A stretch of DNA of 7,884 nucleotides from Bacteroidales bacterium. GTDB lineage: Bacteria > Bacteroidota > Bacteroidia > Bacteroidales > GCA-2748055. Shown here piece by piece: positions 1 to 6,720 of the stretch; within the stretch, counting starts at the first letter, position 1; the number at the start of each line of letters is the position of its first letter. The DNA is taken from NCBI GenBank assembly GCA_029934875.1, contig JAOZLK010000158.1, positions 538 through 8,421 of the forward strand, given 5' to 3'. The notes under the pieces are model-generated. The model was not told where the DNA came from and made no database searches. It saw only the letters and a program-made list of their open reading frames with translations. The position numbers and the translations under genes were made by a program.

Positions 1-419
1 CCAGGGATGCCAGCAGGGATAACCCGGTGGACTGGCTTCCCAATACTGATCTGACAAACTACCTGAATGTGCTTAAAACAAAGCATACTCTGCTTATTGC
101 CGATGCCTGCTTCAGCGGGGGGATATTCAAGTCAAGAGCGGCCTTCAACAATGCCCTGGCAGTTGAAAAACTATATAAGCTGAACAGCCGTAAGGCACTT
201 ACAAGTGGAGCCTTAAGCGAGGTGCCTGACGAGAGCCAGTTTGTTAAGTACCTGATCAAGCGACTCGATCAGAATACCCAGAAGTACCTTCCTTCAGAGC
301 AACTATACATAAGTTTGAAGGATGCTGTGATGAGCAACAGCAACAATGTTCCCCAGTATGGTACCATCCAGAACGTGGGGGATGAAGGCGGAGATTTTAT
401 CTTTATCAAAAAGGATTAG
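1..419 (+). CDS. Caspase-family (C14-like) peptidase, C-terminal part; 5' end outside window
   Basis: This is the C-terminal end of a caspase/metacaspase-like cysteine peptidase. The frame is open to the window edge (first full codon at base 3) and ends at TAG 417-419, so the GTG at 27 is not taken as the start. The key motif is LLIADACFSGG, a hydrophobic strand followed by DACFSG; the nucleophile Cys is codon 108-110. Downstream are SRKALTSGALSEVPD, the usual segment after the catalytic Cys in this family, and a closing GGDFIFIKKD strand. The catalytic His and the start of the p20-like fold must lie upstream and cannot be checked. Bacterial relatives are often single-domain or carry N-terminal sensor or repeat regions, so substrate and role are unknown. 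The gene converges on fumC with a 10-base gap. Family assignment is firm; activity is inferred. Confidence 0.87.
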   Translation, partial: RDASRDNPVDWLPNTDLTNYLNVLKTKHTLLIADACFSGGIFKSRAAFNNALAVEKLYKLNSRKALTSGALSEVPDESQFVKYLIKRLDQNTQKYLPSEQLYISLKDAVMSNSNNVPQYGTIQNVGDEGGDFIFIKKD

Positions 420-429
420 AAATCCCCGA

Positions 430-1821
430 TCAGGCGGATCCTGTCATCTTTGACGGATCTACCCACTCATCGAATTCTTTTTCCGAAAGATAGCCCAGTG
501 AAAGTGCGGCCTCCTTCAGGGTAGATCCCTCTTTGTGCGCTTTTTTGGCAATTTCAGCCGCCTTTTCGTAGCCAATGTGAGTATTTAGCGCAGTCACCAG
601 CATCAGTGAATTGTTCAGATTCTGCTTAATCCTTTCCTGGTTGGGTTCGATTCCCACTGCGCAGTTATCATTGAACGAGGCGCAAGCATCTCCAATCAAG
701 CGCGCCGACTCCAGGAAGTTGCTTATCATCATAGGTTTGAAAACATTCAGCTCAAAATGACCATTACTTCCACCGATATTGATGGCCACATCGTTACCCA
801 TAACCTGGCCGCAAACCATGGTGAGGGCTTCTGCCTGGGTAGGATTCACCTTCCCCGGCATAATGGATGAGCCGGGTTCGTTGGCCGGGATAATAATTTC
901 TCCGATGCCACAACGCGGACCCGAGGCTAGCAGTCGGATGTCATTTCCGATTTTCATCAGACTTACCGCCAGTGTCTTCAGGGCACCATGAGCTTCCACG
1001 ATGGCATCATGGGCTGCAAGGCCCTCGAATTTATTTGCACCCGTCACAAAGGGGAGTTCTGTAAATTCAGCAATGTATTCGGCAACCAGTTCACTGTATC
1101 CATCCGGAGTATTAATACCAGTTCCTACGGCTGTACCCCCGAGAGCCAGTTCAGACATGTGTTTCAGGGTGTTCATTACAGCCTGAAGCCCATGATCCAG
1201 CTGGGAAACATAGCCTGAGAACTCCTGCCCCAGTGTAAGAGGTGTGGCATCCATCCAGTGGGTGCGACCGATTTTAACCACCTCCATGAATGCATCTGAT
1301 TTTTTCTTCAGGGTATCCCGCAGCTCTTTTACTCCGGGGATGGTCACCTCCATCAGAACCTTATAGGCGGCAATATGCATGGCCGTGGGGAAGGTATCAT
1401 TGGAGGACTGGGATTTGTTGACATCATCATTTGGATGGATCAGGCGCTTGCCCTCTCCAAGGCCATTGCCCTGGATCACGTGCACCCTGTTAGCCACCAC
1501 TTCATTTACATTCATGTTCGATTGGGTTCCGGAACCTGTTTGCCAGACAACCAGGGGGAACTGCTCATCCAGTTTGCCCTCAATGATTTCGTCGCAGACC
1601 TGCATAATCAATCCGGCTTTCTCATCCGACAGAACACCCAGCTGCTCGTTTGTGGCTGCAGCTGCTTTTTTCAGGTAACCAAAGGCCTTGATGATCTCCA
1701 ATGGCATACGACCATCGCCGATTTTGAAATTTTCAAGGGAACGCTGGGTTTGTGCGCCCCAGTATTTGTCGGCAGGAACCTGTACCTCGCCCATGGTATC
1801 CTTTTCAATCCTATAGTCCAT
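430..1821 (-). CDS. fumC: Class II fumarate hydratase (fumarase C)
   Basis: This enzyme reversibly hydrates fumarate to (S)-malate in the TCA cycle; it is cytosolic, iron-independent and normally a homotetramer. The protein has 463 residues, close to the E. coli FumC length of 467, and is complete. Visible motifs are [13 protein letters not shown] (about 95-107), [16 protein letters not shown] (about 185-200) with the catalytic-dyad His188, and the fumarase/aspartase signature [11 protein letters not shown] (317-327) with Ser318 and Lys324 on the mobile loop. The ATG at 1819-1821 gives the expected N-terminus ([14 protein letters not shown]). No Shine-Dalgarno sequence is evident, as is common in Bacteroidota. 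It is the last gene of a minus-strand run, 81 bases after a lipoprotein gene, and has a candidate promoter of its own. Aspartase, a sister family, is less likely given the fumarase-type N-terminus and the near-exact agreement with FumC numbering. Confidence 0.98.
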   Translation of the reverse strand: MDYRIEKDTMGEVQVPADKYWGAQTQRSLENFKIGDGRMPLEIIKAFGYLKKAAAATNEQLGVLSDEKAGLIMQVCDEIIEGKLDEQFPLVVWQTGSGTQSNMNVNEVVANRVHVIQGNGLGEGKRLIHPNDDVNKSQSSNDTFPTAMHIAAYKVLMEVTIPGVKELRDTLKKKSDAFMEVVKIGRTHWMDATPLTLGQEFSGYVSQLDHGLQAVMNTLKHMSELALGGTAVGTGINTPDGYSELVAEYIAEFTELPFVTGANKFEGLAAHDAIVEAHGALKTLAVSLMKIGNDIRLLASGPRCGIGEIIIPANEPGSSIMPGKVNPTQAEALTMVCGQVMGNDVAINIGGSNGHFELNVFKPMMISNFLESARLIGDACASFNDNCAVGIEPNQERIKQNLNNSLMLVTALNTHIGYEKAAEIAKKAHKEGSTLKEAALSLGYLSEKEFDEWVDPSKMTGSA

Positions 1822-1840
1822 AAGTCTTGCTTTTTTGTTT

Positions 1841-1873
1841 TAAATATACCAAAATGACTGACAGAATAAGCAA
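1841..1873 (-). promoter_or_regulatory. Candidate Bacteroidota-type promoter for fumC
   Basis: On the minus strand, TTG (1871-1873) is followed after 22 bases by TATATTTA (1841-1848), which matches seven of eight positions of the TAnnTTTG -7 element described in Bacteroidota. The reported spacing is about 17-23 bases. The element lies about 20 bases before the fumC ATG and would give a short leader. The match is imperfect in AT-rich sequence and no expression data are available, so this is tentative. Confidence 0.35.
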
Positions 1874-1902
1874 GAATTGGAATGTTGTTGGAAAGGAAGC
1901 AG

Positions 1903-2385
1903 CTAGGAATCGGCTTTGGCCAGGAGTATGGTAATGTAATTGTTCCCCTCAGGATCTGATTCCACACCCACTCCGCACTGTGTGACATCCGAACGGATGA
2001 TTGAGTCTGCCTGTGCATTTTGAAGAAGGCCACCGAGGATCTGGTCCGGATCGTTTGAGTCAGTTTTCATCACCAGCCCCGACCTGTTGTAGAAGGTATA
2101 TAATTCATCCAGCCTGTCCCAGTGTTCATCCAGCCCCTGGGGTCCAACCGGTACCAGGCCGGTGGACATCTTGTAGGAATATAGCTGCGCTTCCTCCACC
2201 ATCAGGTACTGGTGTACAAAAGCGCCGGTCAGATCCTTACTCTCCCTGTAAGATTTGATGGAATTGTAAATCTCCGTTTCAATGTCTTTGACCTGAGTAA
2301 AGGTGCTGTCTTTGTCCTTACAGGAGGAAAGTAAGATTGACAGGACGGAAATAAGCAACAGGCTTTTCAATTTCATGGCTTTCAT
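1903..2385 (-). CDS. Small lipoprotein, possible degenerate CAP/SCP-domain protein
   Basis: This is a 160-residue exported lipoprotein. A basic start (MKAMKLK) and hydrophobic stretch lead to a lipobox LSSC with the lipidated Cys at 22. Ser, not Asp, follows soon after, and the final location (inner or outer membrane) cannot be read. The mature part resembles a CAP/SCP (PR-1-like) fold. An early helix with IYNSIKSYRESKDL (39-52) recalls the 'IN..R...GL' segment, AQLYSYKMSTG (66-76) the 'A...A..M' helix, and CGVGVESDPEGNNYITILLA (137-156) the closing 'GVGV...Y.TQ.FA' strands. The two His residues usual in CAP domains are not at the aligned places, so this would be a degenerate member. The start could also be the Met at residue 4 (ATG 2374-2376); the lipobox is unchanged. 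The gene follows the ArsC-like gene by 39 bases. The lipoprotein call is strong and the CAP call moderate. Confidence 0.8.
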   Translation of the reverse strand: MKAMKLKSLLLISVLSILLSSCKDKDSTFTQVKDIETEIYNSIKSYRESKDLTGAFVHQYLMVEEAQLYSYKMSTGLVPVGPQGLDEHWDRLDELYTFYNRSGLVMKTDSNDPDQILGGLLQNAQADSIIRSDVTQCGVGVESDPEGNNYITILLAKADS

Positions 2386-2424
2386 GTATTGAATATTATA
2401 CCCGCAAATTAGAAAAAAGGTTAC

Positions 2425-2763
2425 TTATAATTCATCTATGTTTTCAACCGGATCGCCCAGGACGGCCTTGTATTTTCCTTCAACGATGGGTCGCTGAATC
2501 AATTTGGGATTCTCAATCATAACCTTGATCCATTCCATGTCATTCATATTAAGGCCTTTTAGTTCCTTACGAAAATATTCCTCCTGCGTCCGGATCATTT
2601 CAACTGGTTTTTTATGGAGCTTCATAAGCAAGGTGGTCAGCTCCTCTTCACTGAGGGGGTCTTTAAGATATTCTCTTACCTGGTGTTCCATACCCTTTTC
2701 AATGACATGTTGCAAACCGGCCCGACTCTTTTTACACCTGGGATTGTGGTAAATTGTATACAT
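2425..2763 (-). CDS. ArsC/Spx/YffB-family thioredoxin-fold protein
   Basis: This is a complete 112-residue cytosolic protein of the glutaredoxin-like ArsC family. Near the N-terminus YHNPRCKKSR places the single reactive Cys at residue 10, matching Cys12 of E. coli plasmid ArsC. The central REYLKDPLSEEEL (30-42) corresponds to the 'EYLK.PP...EL' segment. Arg58 (VEMIRTQ) and Arg91 (LIQRPIV) match two of the three anion-binding Args of ArsC. The third, in the usual 'TRLCRP' segment, is absent; the sequence there is YKAVLGDP. Such proteins are often annotated 'arsenate reductase', but no other ars gene is nearby and a general thiol-redox role is equally possible. There is no CxxC, which separates it from classical Spx. 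The ATG at 2761-2763 has no clear ribosome-binding site and lies 18 bases after the propeller gene's stop, suggesting co-transcription. Confidence 0.9.
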   Translation of the reverse strand: MYTIYHNPRCKKSRAGLQHVIEKGMEHQVREYLKDPLSEEELTTLLMKLHKKPVEMIRTQEEYFRKELKGLNMNDMEWIKVMIENPKLIQRPIVEGKYKAVLGDPVENIDEL

Positions 2764-2781
2764 GCTGTAATATTTAAACTA

Positions 2782-5010
2782 TTAGTTCTCTTCAGTATCT
2801 GTATTATTCACTGGATCAGCATCTAAAACAAACATTCCGCGTCCATGAGTGGCGATGATAAGCAGGTTCTCCCGGGGGTGGATGGCCAGGTCGTGCACGT
2901 AGGTACATGGAAGGTCGCCCAGTACCTCCCAACTCTCTCCGGCATTTTTTGATACATAGACTCCCACATCGGTTCCCAGGTAGAGAATGCTGTCATTGGC
3001 CGGATCTTCACGAATAACGTTGACCGGACCAGCCGGAATATTTGCAGATAGGTCCTCCCATGTATCTCCAAAATCGGTGGAACGCCACAGGTAGACGGCA
3101 GCATCATCATCACGTCGGCCAGTCTGGCAAACATAAACGGTTCCGAAGTCGTATTGGGAGGCAACAATCCGGGAAACCCACCTTTCGGGAAGTGGACCTG
3201 TACGGATATCCTGCCAGCTCCCTCCTCCGTCTTTTGTTCTCCAGAGCCTTCCATCGTCGGTACCTGCATAGAGCAAGCCTGGATTAAAGGAGGATTCCTC
3301 AAGTGCGCTGATGGTCTGGTAAGAAATGTCACCCTGTTTTTCAGGGTTATTAAAGGTGAGGTCCGGGCTGATTCTTGACCAGGTTCCTCCCTGGTCAGTG
3401 GATTTCAATACATATTGAACACCGTGGTAAACGATGTCGGGGTTGTGATTTGACAGAAGAGTGGGAGCCATCCACTGTCCCCGGTATTCGGGTTCGTCGG
3501 GGAAGGTGCTGTGCAGAATCCATTTAAAATCTTCGGGATATCCGCTGACGCTTGCCCTGGCCAGCTTGCCATAAAAGAGTGAGGCAAAGATGGTATTGTT
3601 GTCCCTCGGGTCCACAACATGAGTACTCCCTTCTGCGCCCAGGGTATACTCCCATTCGCCGGGCATGATTTTATCCTTTCCATTTGACAGGTCCACTTCG
3701 CTGTAAAAGCTGTGGTGATCCTGCACTGACCCGTAAACCCGAAAAGGCTCATGCATGTCAAATTCAACATTGTAAAACTGGGCCAGGGGAAGTTCCTTAA
3801 TGAGGTTCCTCCAGTTTTCCCCCTTGTCATATGAAACACTGATGCCTCCATCGTGTGCAGCCAGGATGTAGTTGGAGTTATCGGGATCGATCCACATCCC
3901 ATGCTGATCGGCATGAATTTTCCTCTTGATAGGTTCAAAAGTAGCTCCACCATCTGTTGAGGTGTTGATCCATAAACCCATAGTGTACAGCCTGTTCTCA
4001 TCGTTAGGGTCTACTCTGATCTGTGCAAACACCCAGCCGTAGGTGCCGGAATGGCCCGACATGTACTTTTTTGTCTCTTCTGTGAGTCCGCTCACCTGCT
4101 CCCATGTACCTCCGGCATCATTGGAACGGTAGACTGTTGCTCCCTTGATGACGTCTTTTTTTGGCCTGTCATAGGCATCGAGCTCCCCTTCCTTAGCCTG
4201 GAAGGCCACTTCATAGTCATCTACGAAAGCGTATACTACATCGGGATTGGATCGTGCAACATCGATACCTGTGCGTCCCATGTATTTTGATTCAGGCAAA
4301 CCGGATGTCAGTTTTTCCCATTTTTTACCGCCATCGGTGGATTTCCAGATACCATTGCTTTTGTGGTCGTCATAGGTGCGGGGATCGTTCCATTTCAAAC
4401 GGGTGCGCTGCCAGGTAGTGGCGTAAATTATCTCTGGATCCCTTGGATCCATTACCATATCATTCACCCCGCTTTCGGGGCCCTTGTTAAGGATCTGCTC
4501 CCAGCTTGCACCTCCGTCCGTGGTCTTATATAGCCCACGCTCTTTATTTTCAGTCCATTCGTGACCTGAAGCAGCCACGTAAACAATGTCGGGATTATTC
4601 GGGTGGACCAGGATCCTGGAAATGGTGAAAGTCTCTTCCAGGCCCATGTGTTGCCAGGTGTCACCACCATTGGTCGTTTTCCAGACTCCGCAACCGGGAT
4701 TTGAAGACCTGAAGATATTGGCCTCACCACTACCCACCCAAACAATGTCTGGATTGGACGGACTTATGGCCAGGTCTCCGATCGTGGAGGTTCCCTGGTG
4801 CTCAAAAACCGGCTCGAAGGTCACTCCTTCATTAATACTTTTCCATACTCCGGATGAGGCGGTGGCCACCCAGATGGTGTAGTTTTGTCCTTTGGGCCCT
4901 ACAGCTTCCACATCTGTACAGCGGCCGCTAATATTTGTGGGTCCAATGAATTGCCAGTGAAGCTCACTATAGGTCGAGTCATTTCTCATTTCTTCATGCT
5001 TCTCGTACAT
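2782..5010 (-). CDS. VPS10/sortilin-like Asp-box beta-propeller protein (exported in relatives; signal peptide out of frame here)
   Basis: This is a 742-residue open frame made of beta-propeller repeats. I count 11 Asp-box/BNR-type motifs (S/T-x-D/N-x-G-x-x-W/F) starting near residues 58, 112, 163, 224, 296, 351, 393, 537, 592, 644 and 687, for example TTNGGDTW, STDGGKKW and STDFGDTW. They alternate with 'P.NPDIVYV' strands typical of sortilin-like or 'glycosyl hydrolase'-labelled propellers. The opening WQFIGPTNISGR (19-30) and closing IATHGRGMFVLD (719-730) are landmarks of this Bacteroidota family. The function is unknown: sialidases share Asp-boxes, but no sialidase catalytic set is evident. 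The frame has no start upstream of ATG 5008-5010. In-frame codons above it still read like protein (NKQPVLSGSEKLA), and a signal peptide sits further up in another frame, so the true gene probably began at 5108. No type IX sorting domain is visible; the protein ends soon after the last blade. Confidence 0.93.
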   Translation of the reverse strand: MYEKHEEMRNDSTYSELHWQFIGPTNISGRCTDVEAVGPKGQNYTIWVATASSGVWKSINEGVTFEPVFEHQGTSTIGDLAISPSNPDIVWVGSGEANIFRSSNPGCGVWKTTNGGDTWQHMGLEETFTISRILVHPNNPDIVYVAASGHEWTENKERGLYKTTDGGASWEQILNKGPESGVNDMVMDPRDPEIIYATTWQRTRLKWNDPRTYDDHKSNGIWKSTDGGKKWEKLTSGLPESKYMGRTGIDVARSNPDVVYAFVDDYEVAFQAKEGELDAYDRPKKDVIKGATVYRSNDAGGTWEQVSGLTEETKKYMSGHSGTYGWVFAQIRVDPNDENRLYTMGLWINTSTDGGATFEPIKRKIHADQHGMWIDPDNSNYILAAHDGGISVSYDKGENWRNLIKELPLAQFYNVEFDMHEPFRVYGSVQDHHSFYSEVDLSNGKDKIMPGEWEYTLGAEGSTHVVDPRDNNTIFASLFYGKLARASVSGYPEDFKWILHSTFPDEPEYRGQWMAPTLLSNHNPDIVYHGVQYVLKSTDQGGTWSRISPDLTFNNPEKQGDISYQTISALEESSFNPGLLYAGTDDGRLWRTKDGGGSWQDIRTGPLPERWVSRIVASQYDFGTVYVCQTGRRDDDAAVYLWRSTDFGDTWEDLSANIPAGPVNVIREDPANDSILYLGTDVGVYVSKNAGESWEVLGDLPCTYVHDLAIHPRENLLIIATHGRGMFVLDADPVNNTDTEEN

Positions 5011-5108
5011 GGCCAGTTTTTCTGAGCCGGAAAGGACAGGCTGTTTATTTGGGCAAAGACAAGTGCCGGTGTGAGGGCCAAAACCAATACAATAAATCTG
5101 GGTTTCAT
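4986..5108 (-). pseudogene. Out-of-frame signal-peptide start of the propeller gene (apparent frameshift)
   Basis: An ATG at 5106-5108 opens a 40-codon frame that ends at TGA 4986-4988. Its first 20 residues are a classic signal peptide: MKPR, then a hydrophobic core VLVLALTPALV, then FAQ with likely cleavage between Ala and Gln. It is offset from the propeller frame, and reaching that frame needs one extra base (or a -1 slip). The propeller frame reads sensibly (NKQPVLSG) immediately after the Ala-Gln site. Restoring one A in the AAA run at 5048-5050 would give FAQ-NKQPVLSGSEKLAMYEKH without a break. This piece is best read as the detached 5' end of the gene at 2782-5010. I rate an assembly or sequencing indel, a real inactivating mutation and recoding in that order of likelihood. 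Confidence 0.75.
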
Positions 5109-5217
5109 GGGAAAGTGGATTAAGTAAGGCTTAAAATTAGCGATTTTTCATTGTATATAGTTTTTTGTAACTTATTTGCTCAAACAGTGGTTATTTTCCA
5201 CATTATAATCGTACCCC
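5109..5217. promoter_or_regulatory. Divergent intergenic region expected to hold promoters for both flanking genes
   Basis: This AT-rich stretch of 109 bases lies between the divergent starts of the propeller gene (ATG at 5108) and the coiled-coil protein gene (ATG at 5218). Promoters for both must lie here or nearby because no other upstream gene reads into them. I found only partial matches to TTG/TAnnTTTG, such as TATTTTCC at 5192-5199 with TTG 24 bases earlier, so no specific element is assigned. A short inverted repeat GTGG-ttatttt-CCAC lies around 5187-5201 and is too weak to name. Confidence 0.4.
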
Positions 5218-5958
5218 ATGCGCAGGTCTTTACTTTTCTTGATTTCCTTTCTCTTGTTTTCAGGCTCATTGTTTGCCCAGGATCATCTTTTCCTTGAGGA
5301 GCAGGAATTAACGCTAGCAGATGGTAAAGTTATGGCCTGGGTTTTTCCTGCGGCTGCAAGTCAGGAAGAGACCCTTGATGACCTGAAAGAGTACCTCAAA
5401 GGCCGAAGCAATGTTAAGTTGAAGAAAAATGGTGATGACATGCTGATGGCCGAAAAAGTATCCCTTCCGGCTATTACAGTCAAAAGAGGGGACCTGATCG
5501 GGCTTTGTCGCATCACCGAACAGTATTACTCCATGGCCCTTATTGTAAAATTGGGTTATGATGTGTCTCTTTCCACATCTGAATGGCCTAAAGAAATGGA
5601 AAATTTGCGTCATTATACTAAAGCTTATATGGCATTTCATTATGAACAGGTCTACGCCCGGCGGATCAAGGGCCTTGAGAAGCAACTTAAAGATAGCGAG
5701 AAGGTACTTGACCAAACTGAAGGTAAAGTTGGTAGCTTAAGTAATAAAATCGCCAACAATAATAAGAAGATCGCAAAAGAAAGCGATGAGGGAAAGATCG
5801 GGGAGCTTGAGGCTGAAAATAACACCCTGGAAGGGGATAAAAAGCGCCTGGCGGATACCCTTCCGGAAATGGTGCTTAAGCTTGACTCCCTGAAGACAAA
5901 AATCGAAGAGAACAAAACCGAGCTCAATACCTATTTAAGCAAAATAGCTACATTCTGA
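5218..5958 (+). CDS. Secreted coiled-coil protein of unknown function
   Basis: I do not recognise a named family for this complete 246-residue protein, although its style is typical of conserved Bacteroidota hypotheticals. A signal peptide is clear: MRRS, a hydrophobic core LLFLISFLLF, then SLFAQ with probable cleavage after Ala20, and no lipobox Cys. Residues about 22-140 form a small mixed domain including WVFPAAAS, a helix LDDLKEYLKGR (53-63), the strand-like AEKVSLPAITVKRGDLIGLC (78-97) and a helix around SEWPKEMENLRHY (121-133). Residues about 145-240 are rich in Lys, Glu, Leu and Asn with heptad-like spacing and few Pro, which is strong evidence for a long coiled coil. The likely location is the periplasm or envelope. 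Codon use looks like its neighbours. ATG 5218 is chosen because it starts the signal peptide; there is no Shine-Dalgarno sequence. It is divergent from the propeller gene and convergent with the LolA-like gene (10-base gap). Confidence 0.88.
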   Translation: MRRSLLFLISFLLFSGSLFAQDHLFLEEQELTLADGKVMAWVFPAAASQEETLDDLKEYLKGRSNVKLKKNGDDMLMAEKVSLPAITVKRGDLIGLCRITEQYYSMALIVKLGYDVSLSTSEWPKEMENLRHYTKAYMAFHYEQVYARRIKGLEKQLKDSEKVLDQTEGKVGSLSNKIANNNKKIAKESDEGKIGELEAENNTLEGDKKRLADTLPEMVLKLDSLKTKIEENKTELNTYLSKIATF

Positions 5959-5968
5959 CCCTATCGTT

Positions 5969-6712
5969 TTATTGCTTGAGAGCTGCCTTTGTAAAGATAT
6001 AGTCAGGAATATCCTCGTCAAATTTCACACTGTTCATTCTGAACTCGGTACCCTTCCCATCCTTTAGCATGTCCTTGTAGACCATGGTCATGGGAAACCA
6101 GCGTCCCTGGACCTTCTGTACATCGGAAAGCGTAGTACGTTTGAGCAGCTTGCCACCTTTGGCAAACATTTCTTGTTTCAGAGGAACATATCGTTCACTG
6201 TCCACCCATATCTTCTGGGAATGGTAAGCCACATCATCCACATTGGCCACCAGGTCAAGCACATAGCAGTCCCTGCCATCAATTGTCTCATTCCCGACCA
6301 GGGCGGCGTCATATACCTCGGTGAGCTTCCGGTCATCCATCATATCCTCGTATGATAGGTCGGAACCCATCACCGACTGGCGCAGCATATGGCCGGAGAT
6401 CTGGATGGTTCTGTCGGTGGATGGAGAATAGATCCAGAGTTTGTCCTCCAGTTTGAGCATTTTGCATCCCTGCTCACGAGCCGGGGAAAGGTATTCGGTG
6501 AAGGATTGCTTATCTCCGACTGAATAGCTTCTGGAGCCGATTGTACGGCTCGATCGTCGTCCGTGAATGATCATATCCGATTCAAATATCCTGTTTTCTG
6601 ATGACATATTTTCATCTACGGTCTCCAGAATGGTCGTGGCATCCTGTGCAGCCAGTGACATGCTTATCGAAAGCATGACCACTGCATATATCCCTGTTTT
6701 CATCTTTTTCAT
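5969..6712 (-). CDS. LolA-like outer-membrane lipoprotein-sorting protein
   Basis: This is a periplasmic protein of the LolA-like fold commonly annotated 'outer membrane lipoprotein-sorting protein'. It has 247 residues from ATG 6710-6712. The signal peptide MKKMKTGIYAVV...SLAAQ has likely cleavage before Gln23. Family landmarks are FTEYLSPAREQGCKMLKLED (71-90), LWIYSPSTDRTIQISG (92-107), MGSDLSYEDM (115-124), then the strands GRDCYVLDL, KIWVDSERYVPLKQE, GRWFPMTMVY and ending DEDIPDYIFTKAAL. Members bind acyl chains in a half-open beta barrel, and this protein may ferry lipidated or lipid cargo for the adjacent permease (inference). An in-frame GTG at 6731-6733 could add seven residues (MLRKKLK). 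I prefer the ATG because it gives a conventional signal peptide. The gene follows the permease stop by 44 bases (23 to the GTG), so the two are very likely co-transcribed. Confidence 0.9.
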   Translation of the reverse strand: MKKMKTGIYAVVMLSISMSLAAQDATTILETVDENMSSENRIFESDMIIHGRRSSRTIGSRSYSVGDKQSFTEYLSPAREQGCKMLKLEDKLWIYSPSTDRTIQISGHMLRQSVMGSDLSYEDMMDDRKLTEVYDAALVGNETIDGRDCYVLDLVANVDDVAYHSQKIWVDSERYVPLKQEMFAKGGKLLKRTTLSDVQKVQGRWFPMTMVYKDMLKDGKGTEFRMNSVKFDEDIPDYIFTKAALKQ

Positions 6713-6720
6713 TTTTAATT

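Noticed and set aside
413..440. Possible terminator hairpin between the caspase-like gene and fumC (GGATT-AGA-AATCC)
   Set aside because: The stem is only five base pairs, overlaps the stop codon and has no T-run on either strand.
1375..1857. 160-codon open frame on the plus strand across fumC
   Set aside because: It lies antisense to a complete, well-conserved fumarase, has no recognisable motifs or upstream signals, and its length follows from the codon use of fumC.
1671..2033. 120-codon minus-strand frame bridging the lipoprotein gene and fumC
   Set aside because: It overlaps both better-supported genes out of frame and crosses the intergenic region; no family features are seen.
3100..3116. 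CATCATCATCA trinucleotide run as a microsatellite
   Set aside because: It has only three to four units, within coding sequence for an Asp-rich loop (DDD), and is not a meaningful repeat.
4436..4451. Paired GGATCC hexamers eight to nine bases apart
   Set aside because: They encode the Asp-Pro-Arg-Asp-Pro turn of a propeller blade; a coincidence of codon use and not an operator.
2823..4745. Three long minus-strand open frames (2823-3332, 3405-4001, 4464-4745) inside the propeller gene, all in one alternative frame
   Set aside because: The repeated Gly/Asp/Trp-rich Asp-box codons keep that frame open by composition. The translations are low-complexity shadows, and the gene's own frame carries all the conserved motifs. 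The signal-peptide frame is the same register, but it stops at 4986 and is not continuous with them.
5187..5201. GTGG/CCAC inverted repeat in the divergent intergenic region as an operator
   Set aside because: The arms are only four bases; repeats this short are expected by chance.
5956..5971. Possible bidirectional terminator in the 10-base gap between the convergent genes
   Set aside because: No inverted repeat is visible there, only a short T-rich stretch.
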